DNA of 21,645 bases from CPC320 sp002684375 (GTDB taxonomy: Bacteria > Pseudomonadota > Alphaproteobacteria > Rhodobacterales > Rhodobacteraceae): assembly GCA_965662545.1 (NCBI GenBank), contig CBFIHZ010000051.1:1-21645 (forward strand), read 5' to 3'. Shown piece by piece: positions 16,452-21,645 of the stretch. Within the stretch, counting starts at the first letter, position 1. Each line of letters starts with the position of its first letter. The translations under genes were made by a program, and so were the position numbers. Under the pieces are notes generated by a model, which worked only from the letters and a program-made list of their open reading frames with translations, searched no databases and had not been told where the DNA came from.

Positions 16452-16467
16452 AGCAAATACCGTGCCA
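16452..16467 (-). promoter_or_regulatory. Sigma-54 promoter of flhA-flhF
   Basis: The minus strand reads TGGCACGGTATTTGCT, a complete match to TGGCACG-N4-TTGCW. The predicted start is near 16441, about 66 bases before the flhA ATG. Confidence 0.88.
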
Positions 16468-16515
16468 ATAATCGCAAAAATACAAGTAAAGCCGTATTCT
16501 AAGTATTGGCACGGT
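16459..16515. repeat. 12-base inverted repeat formed by two back-to-back sigma-54 promoters
   Basis: ACCGTGCCAATA (16459-16470) and TATTGGCACGGT (16504-16515) are exact inverted copies separated by 33 AT-rich bases. Each arm is the -24 region of one sigma-54 promoter plus the bases just upstream. The identity extends beyond the promoter consensus by the TAT flank. Confidence 0.9.
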
Positions 16516-16522
16516 TTCTGCA
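16507..16522 (+). promoter_or_regulatory. Sigma-54 promoter of the flgP-flgT operon
   Basis: TGGCACGGTTTCTGCA matches TGGCACG-N4-TTGCW at all but one position and has the right spacing. The predicted start is near 16533, about 30 bases before the flgP TTG codon. It covers an upstream TTG (16506), which therefore cannot be the flgP start. Confidence 0.87.
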
Positions 16523-16562
16523 GTATCGGGTCGTAACTATAGCAGCCTCTGGAGACAGTCCG

Positions 16563-17111
16563 TTGAAAACGCCGCACCATAATCGACCCTTTTTTAGAAA
16601 TAAATCCGCTGCGCCGCGCGCAGCAGTAATTCTCGCATGCTGCACAGCCCTGGTTGGCTGTGAGGTGTCCCTTAAAAATACGTTGCAAGAACTGACCCCT
16701 GCAGCTGCAGCGTCAAACGATGTCAAACAAATCGAGGCTGCTCTGAACGTTACAGGCGCCTCAGCTGCCGCCGCAGCACAGATTCCAACCATTTCGGGCA
16801 TGGGCTACGCAGTAATCTCATCGCAGCCATCGAAAAACGTTAATCAAAAGCGTCTTATGGCTATCAGAGCTGCCCGCCTCGAAGCAACTCGTGACCTGAC
16901 TGAGCAAATTCACGGCTTGAAAGTGAATTCCCGTACAACCATGATCGACGCGATCATCCAAAATGATACCCTGCGTGCCACGGTAGAAGGCACCATCAGA
17001 GGCGCTCGTACGGTCAGAATAAACCCAGTTGGGTCCGACACCTATGAAGTCGTGCTTGAATTGGATCGAGATATGATTGCCCACATAATGAAAGCCGCCC
17101 GCGCTAAATAA
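16563..17111 (+). CDS. flgP: FlgP-like outer-membrane lipoprotein (LPP20 family)
   Basis: This is a 182-residue lipoprotein. In Vibrio and Campylobacter, FlgP forms an outer-membrane-associated ring or disk around the flagellar motor. The start is a TTG at 16563 with GGAG eight bases upstream. It gives a basic N-region, a hydrophobic AAVILACCTALVGC stretch and a lipobox LVGC with Cys33. The mature domain shows the LPP20 pattern: GMGYAVISSQPSKNVNQKRL, AIRAARLEATRDLTEQIHGL, then EGTIRGARTVRINPVGSDTY. It is the first gene of the sigma-54 operon and is followed 34 bases later by flgT, its partner in the H-ring systems. The gene name follows that context. Confidence 0.82.
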   Translation: MKTPHHNRPFFRNKSAAPRAAVILACCTALVGCEVSLKNTLQELTPAAAASNDVKQIEAALNVTGASAAAAAQIPTISGMGYAVISSQPSKNVNQKRLMAIRAARLEATRDLTEQIHGLKVNSRTTMIDAIIQNDTLRATVEGTIRGARTVRINPVGSDTYEVVLELDRDMIAHIMKAARAK

Positions 17112-17145
17112 CATGCGCAGTTTTCAAATCGGTGTGAGATAAAAT

Positions 17146-18270
17146 ATGGCAATGACCTTTCAAATGCGCTGGCTCGTGCTGCCTTTGATTTTAATGCAGT
17201 CGCTCTGGCTTCCAACCATTGTTGCGGCGACAGAAATGATACGTGTCACTGGACGGGCAGCAATTGAACCCAGAGGTCAGGATGCCGCAGAGCGACTGGC
17301 TTTGGAGGATGCGCTTTACATGGCGGCTATGGCCGGCGGCGCTGAGTTGAACGGTTTCAGCATGGTGGAAAACGGAATCTTGGTGGGTGAAACTGTCCTG
17401 CTGCGTCCTTCAAGCCGTATTTTAGATTTTAACATCGTCAAAAAGGCCGCCAAGGGCGCCTACGTCGAAGTAGAGGTGGACGCGTACGTCGGCCCCGCCC
17501 CATTGGTAATGTGCAATCGCCAGCGCGAGCTGCGATTGGTCGCTCTGGCGTCGCATATATCGGTCTCACAAAGCCTGCCAGCAGCTCTTTCAGCAACATT
17601 CAATCAAGCCTATGAGGATGTAATTTCCTCTGTTGCGCTACCGGGGAACATTGTGTTGGAACGCCGCCCCAACCAAACAGTCACCCAAGCGCGCAAAGCC
17701 GGCAACGTATCAACTTTTGATTACAACGCACTGATGGGAGGCGGCGGAAAGGCTGTCGCTGCTGATGACCATGCACTGCAGATGTCTTGGCGCATTGTAC
17801 CGGCTGAACGCAAAGGCAAAGTCGCGTTGCAGGGTGAGTTGCTGCTACTGGCCGGAACAGCGCTTAAACCAGTAAAGAAAATTCAGTTTAATCAGAGCAT
17901 TAGGCTTTTAGAGGCAAATCCAATACGCGCAATTGAAGTCTTGTCGCGCGCCTCAAACTCAAAAATTATCGAGGCTGTCACCTCAGCGCTGACACCACAA
18001 ATCTCAACGCTCCTTAACGATTTTTCATGTCGACCGCTTATTACAAGACTTGCGAAAGGCACTGGCCGGCACTTGCATGTTGAATTAGGCCAACGCGACG
18101 GATTAGATCAAGCATCCTTAGGGTTTGTTGAAGGCGCACAAAACCCGTGGGCAGTGCTCAAAATCGTGCAACTCTCAAACAACAGTGCCATCCTTGAGCC
18201 GATCAACATGGATCGCACCGCAGCAGAATTTGACGGACTTCAAGTTCGCTTTGAAAACGGAGCAAAATAA
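17146..18270 (+). CDS. flgT: FlgT-like flagellar H-ring/assembly protein
   Basis: This is an exported 374-residue protein, close to the length of Vibrio FlgT, which forms the H-ring around the LP-ring. A FlgT is also known for the Rhodobacter Fla1 flagellum. The signal peptide runs to about TIVAA. The N-terminal domain has the family pattern VTGRAAIEPRGQDAAERLAL followed by EDALYMAAMAGGAELNGFSM, the 'R..A...A..dA...A....G' layout. The C-terminal part contains HLHVELGQRDGLDQASLGF, which fits the FlgT C-terminal beta domain. It follows flgP and precedes the LysM gene with a two-base gap. A second in-frame ATG at 17152 is an alternative start. No FlgO gene is seen. Confidence 0.8.
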   Translation: MAMTFQMRWLVLPLILMQSLWLPTIVAATEMIRVTGRAAIEPRGQDAAERLALEDALYMAAMAGGAELNGFSMVENGILVGETVLLRPSSRILDFNIVKKAAKGAYVEVEVDAYVGPAPLVMCNRQRELRLVALASHISVSQSLPAALSATFNQAYEDVISSVALPGNIVLERRPNQTVTQARKAGNVSTFDYNALMGGGGKAVAADDHALQMSWRIVPAERKGKVALQGELLLLAGTALKPVKKIQFNQSIRLLEANPIRAIEVLSRASNSKIIEAVTSALTPQISTLLNDFSCRPLITRLAKGTGRHLHVELGQRDGLDQASLGFVEGAQNPWAVLKIVQLSNNSAILEPINMDRTAAEFDGLQVRFENGAK

Positions 18271-18272
18271 CG

Positions 18273-18650
18273 ATGACCTGTCGTACACAACGCAGCTTAC
18301 TATCCACCCTTCTACTTGGCCTATGCCTCAGCCTTAGCTCTGGCAGCACCAGTTTGGCACAAGAAGGATTTGTTGTTCTAGAATACAGAGGCAATACCAG
18401 CCAGACCCAGAGCCTTGGCGCATCTGGCGACCATTATACCGTTAAAAGAGGCGATACATTATATTCTATCCTGCGCGGTAAATTCGGACAGGGCGCTGAT
18501 ATCAAGGCATTGATGAGCGAAACTGTTGAGACAAACCCTCATGCCTTCGTGCGCGGCAATGCCAATGCGCTTATGGCCGGAAAAAAACTAGCGCTTCCAG
18601 GATCGCAGGCCGCTGGTGGGAACAAGCAAGATGATATTTACTTTTTCTAA
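18273..18650 (+). CDS. Exported LysM-domain protein
   Basis: This is a 125-residue protein with a signal peptide (LLSTLLLGLCLSLSSGSTSL, cleavage near SLAQ). One LysM peptidoglycan-binding domain occupies residues about 50-110 (HYTVKRGDTLYSILRGKFG at the start, a NANALMAGKKLALPG end). The end is short and charged (NKQDDIYFF). ATG 18273 is two bases after the flgT stop, with GGAG ten bases before it, so it is coupled to flgT. LysM proteins often lie beside flgT-type genes in gamma flagellar clusters. Binding to peptidoglycan near the motor rings is a reasonable inference. Its 3' end overlaps the start of flgA by 20 bases. Confidence 0.85.
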   Translation: MTCRTQRSLLSTLLLGLCLSLSSGSTSLAQEGFVVLEYRGNTSQTQSLGASGDHYTVKRGDTLYSILRGKFGQGADIKALMSETVETNPHAFVRGNANALMAGKKLALPGSQAAGGNKQDDIYFF

Positions 18651-19437
18651 TCGCATCCATCAAAGCGTGCTGACGCTGACAGCATTCTTATGCTTCACCC
18701 TGATCGCTTTTACCGATCAGGTCCATGCATCACGGGCAATAACCGGCGCAGATATCGCGGATGCAATCGTTCAGACACTTGAACTGGAGGGCGAAGAAGC
18801 TGGGCCAAAAATCCTTGGAACAAAAAAATATTTCCCTTGCGATGCTCCTCTTGAAATTTTGCCAATGTTTGGCAGCTGGAAAACAGTGCGGGTAAACTGT
18901 GTCTCTCCTATTCCTTGGAAACTAATCGTACGCGCGCAGTGGCCACCAAAGCCGGAAACACAGCCAAAGCAGAAGGTAGAGCCGGCCGAGCCGGTCCCCT
19001 CGAAGGCACCAACCAAGCGACCAAGAAGCAAACCGCCGGTAGAGATGTTCAACGTGGTGATGTTAACCCGCTCTGTCAGCAAGGGCGATATTTTGACAGA
19101 AGAAGACGTATTGGTAAAATCCGTTCGCGAAGCAAAGGCCCGCGGTATGATCGAGGACCCTGCCCGCGCAATTGGACGGAAAATGCGTCAGTCTGTATCC
19201 TCGAGAAGATTTCTCAAACCTCGGCATTTGGAAAAAAACTGGATGATTGAGAAAGACGACATCATAACGATGCGCGTGAATACCAAAGGAATAGAAGTCT
19301 TAGGCGTCGGAATCGCACAAGAACCGGGGCAATTAGGCGAAATTATACGAATGCGTAACGCATCTAGCGGTGTGTTATTGCGTGTTAAGGTAACTGGTGA
19401 TAAAAATGTTGATGTTATCTCTAAAACGACGCGGTGA
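18631..19437 (+). CDS. flgA: FlgA, periplasmic chaperone for P-ring assembly
   Basis: FlgA helps FlgI form the P-ring in the periplasm. From ATG 18631 the protein has 268 residues and a signal peptide (SVLTLTAFLCFTLIAFTDQV, cleavage near VHA). An N-terminal domain with two cysteines (FPCDAPLE and VRVNCVSP), a possible disulphide, follows. Then comes a Pro/Lys-rich linker (residues about 104-137) and the conserved SAF/FlgA C-terminal region: VVMLTRSVSKGDILTEEDV, AIGRKMRQSVSSRRFLK, and a final VLLRVKVTGDKNVDV. The ATG overlaps the LysM gene; a GTG at 18616 is an alternative. Only the linker looks unusual. The flgM sigma-28-like site lies over its last codons. Confidence 0.92.
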   Translation: MIFTFSNRIHQSVLTLTAFLCFTLIAFTDQVHASRAITGADIADAIVQTLELEGEEAGPKILGTKKYFPCDAPLEILPMFGSWKTVRVNCVSPIPWKLIVRAQWPPKPETQPKQKVEPAEPVPSKAPTKRPRSKPPVEMFNVVMLTRSVSKGDILTEEDVLVKSVREAKARGMIEDPARAIGRKMRQSVSSRRFLKPRHLEKNWMIEKDDIITMRVNTKGIEVLGVGIAQEPGQLGEIIRMRNASSGVLLRVKVTGDKNVDVISKTTR

Positions 19438-19448
19438 CATGTCGTTAA
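19422..19448 (+). promoter_or_regulatory. Candidate sigma-28 promoter of flgM, inside the end of flgA
   Basis: TAAA (19422-19425), 15 bases, then GTCGTTAA (19441-19448) match the spacing of the sigma-28 consensus and 6 of 8 bases of GCCGATAA. The -10 element ends 21 bases before the flgM ATG. A sigma-28 promoter for flgM in addition to the upstream class promoter is known in enteric bacteria. Confidence 0.6.
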
Positions 19449-19469
19449 TACTACCAAAGGAGATTTGTT

Positions 19470-19775
19470 ATGGTTGATGCAACCCAAGGCCTAACCGGAA
19501 CAACAACCACAGTTCAGGTTCCAGAAAATACATCTGCACCGCAAGTGCAGGTCTCGCAGGCTGGTGTCAGCGTCGGTCACAGTGCGCCTGTGAACCCGCC
19601 CGTCGACATCACTTCGGTGACCAAAGACGTGCTGGCAGCGATGAAAGACGCACCACCGCCGATCGATATTGAGGCCGTCGCGCAGATCAAGAGCGCTATT
19701 GCTTCGAACACTTACCCGGTCGATTTAGACAAGATTTCGCAAGAATTGGTCAAAGCATACGACGCCTTGCAGTGA
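19470..19775 (+). CDS. flgM: Anti-sigma-28 factor FlgM
   Basis: FlgM binds FliA (sigma-28) and is exported through the completed hook to release it. The 101 residues and disordered N-terminus are typical. The C-terminal binding helices read IDIEAVAQIKSAIASNTY then PVDLDKISQELVKAY, the family's 'vdlekVa.ik.AIa.G.Y.vD..kIa..ll' pattern. The start has a strong AAAGGAG site. It follows flgA and precedes flgN, the order known in gamma clusters. Confidence 0.93.
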   Translation: MVDATQGLTGTTTTVQVPENTSAPQVQVSQAGVSVGHSAPVNPPVDITSVTKDVLAAMKDAPPPIDIEAVAQIKSAIASNTYPVDLDKISQELVKAYDALQ

Positions 19776-19797
19776 AATTGAGTTGACGGAAAAATAT

Positions 19798-20076
19798 ATG
19801 GCGGATCCAGGACACATGGCTGAAACCCTGGCTGAACTTGGCGACCTTATTGAGTCGCTTAAGGCAGTGCGCGCAGACGCAGATGAATTTCATCTGCGTG
19901 CTCGCAAAGTTGAAGGCTGTTTGCAAAAATTAATCCAGTCAGAAGCTCTCTCACGTGAGGAATTTTTCAATCATCCAGAGTATTCAGCAATCTCCGAAAA
20001 ATTGATGAAAGAAGTTTGGTTTGCCAAAGAAAGCTCAGAGCTGCGTTTGGCCGGTAACTTGCATGCCTATTTGTGA
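19798..20076 (+). CDS. flgN: FlgN-like export chaperone for FlgK/FlgL
   Basis: This is a 92-residue helical protein immediately after flgM, the normal place of FlgN, the chaperone of the hook-filament junction proteins. It has a long amphipathic N-terminal helix (AETLAELGDLIESLKAVRAD) and a second near LQKLIQSEALSREEF. Sequence motifs of FlgN are weak in general, so the call leans on position, length and helicity. I chose ATG 19798; the TTG at 19783 is upstream and lacks a better SD. It lies 22 bases before the next gene. Confidence 0.72.
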   Translation: MADPGHMAETLAELGDLIESLKAVRADADEFHLRARKVEGCLQKLIQSEALSREEFFNHPEYSAISEKLMKEVWFAKESSELRLAGNLHAYL

Positions 20077-20098
20077 TTAAGCAAATGGGACCAAAATT

Positions 20099-20545
20099 AT
20101 GGCAATTCTTACCTTCCTAGAAACACATTCCGCCGCCCTTATTCTGTTGACGGCAACGACTATGTTTGCCTTGATCATTATCATGAAAATCCACTCTGTT
20201 CGAACTGATCTTGATCGGGCAATAAAAGCTTTACCAAAAAATTCTGGCAATAACAGCGGCGCAAGTTTTGACGGATTAAACGATCAGATCGAACAAATGG
20301 CTGTTGAAATTGTTGCACTGAAAAACGAAGGGGTTTCAAAGTCTTTTGTCGATGATGCCAATGCGCTGGCGCAACCAACCGGACGCACCGGCTACACCGA
20401 GATTACAGCCGACTCCGATAAAATTGAACAGGCGATTAAACTTTTAAGACAAGGCCTTGCTGTGGATGCAGTATCACAACGCCTGAACATGCATTATGAT
20501 CACATCGACCTGATGTCGCGATTTCACGGATCAGAAGCTGGCTGA
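20099..20545 (+). CDS. DUF2802-like membrane-anchored protein
   Basis: This is a 148-residue protein with one N-terminal membrane segment (residues about 11-30, ALILLTATTMFALIIIMKI) and a cytoplasmic helical region. The C-terminal block IEQAIKLLRQGLAVDAVSQR, followed by LNMHYDHIDLMSRFHG, resembles the end of DUF2802 proteins, which lie in flagellar/chemotaxis clusters of gammaproteobacteria. That block looks like a small helix-turn-helix-type fold. The exact role is unknown. It is last in the flgP operon direction, and its end overlaps the convergent Sel1 gene by 22 bases. Confidence 0.65.
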   Translation: MAILTFLETHSAALILLTATTMFALIIIMKIHSVRTDLDRAIKALPKNSGNNSGASFDGLNDQIEQMAVEIVALKNEGVSKSFVDDANALAQPTGRTGYTEITADSDKIEQAIKLLRQGLAVDAVSQRLNMHYDHIDLMSRFHGSEAG

Positions 20546-21174
20546 ATCGCAAAGCGGGTCGCAAGATCATCAGTTTGAAACAATGTTGTTGTCTCTTTTT
20601 GAACCTCTAAGATAACGTCTTGATCCAATTCTGAAGCGGTTTCATCCCGCGCTTCAGCCGCACCCTCTATGTCCAGCGCCGCTCCTATCAATTGCCATTT
20701 CAATGCTGTTTCCAAGTTTGGTTCTGGCAGAATTTCCAGATTGAAAAGGGCATATTGTAAAATCACGTTCCGGTCACCTTCGTCCAAGAACCGTAACAAC
20801 TGCGCCTCGACATCATCCCATATGGCGTCTTGATCGCCTTCGGGGACAAATTCAGCAAGGGTCTCGCTCAACTGCAGAGCGCGGGTGATGCCACCTATGC
20901 GCGCCAAAGTTGCCCATTTCAGCGCCTCAGTATAGTTTTGCGGCTTGCCACGCCCAGATTTCAACAAAGTCGCCAAGTTGAATTGTGCTCGGTGATCGCC
21001 AGCAAGTGCCAAAGGCTCAAAACTCTCGAACGCTTTATAAATTTCACCCGCCCTGACCGCTTCAACACCGATGTCAAAGGCGTTTTTTTCAGCGGTTTGG
21101 CTTTGCACATCTCCGCCAGAGGCCAACAAAAAAAGCGCGCCGCTCAAACTACCCGCTAAGACTGTTTTCTTCAT
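20524..21174 (-). CDS. Exported Sel1-type tetratricopeptide protein
   Basis: This is a 216-residue protein with a signal peptide (MKKTVLAGSLSGALFLLASG) and an alpha-helical repeat region. Residues about 35-95 show the Sel1/TPR pattern: AGEIYKAFESFEPLALAGDH, AQFNLATLLKSGRG and NYTEALKWATLARIGG. A second half with ALKWQLIGAALDIEGAAEAR suggests another degenerate repeat. ATG 21174 has GGAG seven bases upstream. Such proteins mediate protein contacts in the periplasm, and some neighbour motor genes. Here it is convergent with the flagellar genes, so membership in that system is open. Confidence 0.8.
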   Translation of the reverse strand: MKKTVLAGSLSGALFLLASGGDVQSQTAEKNAFDIGVEAVRAGEIYKAFESFEPLALAGDHRAQFNLATLLKSGRGKPQNYTEALKWATLARIGGITRALQLSETLAEFVPEGDQDAIWDDVEAQLLRFLDEGDRNVILQYALFNLEILPEPNLETALKWQLIGAALDIEGAAEARDETASELDQDVILEVQKETTTLFQTDDLATRFAIQPASDP

Positions 21175-21551
21175 TTTAGTTCTCCGCTATTACAAATGGG
21201 ATATGAGGCGCCTTTGTTTTGGGTCTTCGCCAGACAGGTTTTCAAAAATAATCAGCCACGCCCCCTCATAGATGCGCACCCCTATCACTCTACCTAGGCA
21301 TTTTTTAAAGCCCCACATAATTATCTAGCATCAAGGCCCGAACTTTTCAATTAGATGCGGATACCTTGAAACGAGCGGGGGCCCCGCCGGTAATTCGAGC
21401 GCATTCCCACCATGAGACCAGGTTAAGCCAACGAAATCTAGCATATCCCGTTTAACGGATTGAATAGCCACCAAAAATACAACCCTGAAAATTAAAAACC
21501 GCTTTAGGCAAAGGGTGCGGCTTATGTGACCGTTTTGAGCCGAAGCCGTGC
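21175..21551. other. Intergenic stretch without a recognisable gene
   Basis: About 380 bases between the Sel1 gene and the partial gene at the right edge. It contains only short frames without start signals, a GC palindrome (GCGGGGGCCCCGC near 21375) without a T-tract, and no sigma-54 or sigma-28 pattern that I trust. It presumably holds the promoter of the Sel1 gene. Confidence 0.6.
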
Positions 21552-21645
21552 CTACTCGTCATCGTTCGCGCCTTTTTCGTTCTTCAGTCGTATCAGACAC
21601 TGCGCGGTATTATTCCAGATTGCGGAAAAGCTTGTAGATCTCAAA
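21552..21645 (-). CDS. 3' end of a gene entering from the right edge
   Basis: The last 30 codons of a minus-strand frame run from the edge to TAG at 21552-21554. They read FSAIWNNTAQCLIRLKNEKG followed by a Ala-Asn-Asp-Asp-Glu end. The fragment is too short to name. The composition looks coding, and the other two minus frames are closed or poorer. Confidence 0.4.
   Translation of the reverse strand, partial: LRSTSFSAIWNNTAQCLIRLKNEKGANDDE

Noticed and set aside
21368..21384. GC-rich palindrome as a terminator
   Set aside because: There is no loop and no T-run after it; chance or another role cannot be told apart.
21535..21556. AGGCACGGCTTCGGCT on minus as a sigma-54 site
   Set aside because: The -12 element lacks TT and the first base is wrong; it lies about 370 bases from the nearest downstream gene.
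1..21645. CRISPR arrays, tRNA/rRNA genes, insertion sequences, attachment sites
   Set aside because: I looked for spaced repeats, tRNA-like folds, transposase frames and terminal repeats and found none that hold up.

Overview
This window is mostly a polar-type flagellar gene cluster from a proteobacterium of about 50 percent GC. The architecture is gammaproteobacterial in style. It has FlhF beside FlhA, an FlgA-FlgM-FlgN block, the H-ring type proteins FlgP and FlgT, a DUF2802-like membrane protein, and sigma-54 control of the structural operons. A gamma-type, sigma-54 flagellar set is also known in some Rhodobacterales (the Rhodobacter Fla1 type), and the non-flagellar ClC and solute-binding genes would fit such a host. 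The class of the organism is therefore left open.

Layout from left to right. Positions 1-3900 (minus) hold flgB-flgC-flgD-flgE. The hook gene flgE is unusually long and runs off the left edge. The operon starts at a clear sigma-54 site (3943-3958). Divergent from it are an unrecognised 171-residue gene and then fliD (filament cap). Positions 6772-9511 (plus) hold a non-flagellar pair: a ClC-family anion transporter without the gating glutamate, and a lone periplasmic solute-binding protein. Positions 9538-11681 (minus) hold three genes I cannot identify, headed by their own sigma-54 site. Two of the three appear frameshifted. Upstream of them, still on minus, come a FliT-like gene and fliS (with a sigma-28-like site), a strongly diverged flhF, and flhA with another sigma-54 site.

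At 16452-16522 two sigma-54 promoters stand back to back. The plus-strand one drives flgP-flgT-LysM protein-flgA, followed by flgM-flgN-DUF2802-like protein. A Sel1-type secreted protein on minus closes the cluster. About 380 bp without a recognisable gene and the 3' end of one more minus-strand gene follow.

How it works together (inference from families). Sigma-54 with its activator would express the rod, hook, export gate (FlhA), placement factor (FlhF) and H-ring/P-ring assembly genes. FlgM would hold sigma-28 until the hook is complete and FlgM is exported. Three sites of the form CTAAA or TAAA, 15 bases, then G(A/T)CGTT sit before fliD, fliS and flgM, which fits a late sigma-28 class. 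The most interesting material is the unidentified sigma-54-headed three-gene operon, a domain apparently shared by FlgE and FliD, and the degenerate GTPase domain of FlhF.
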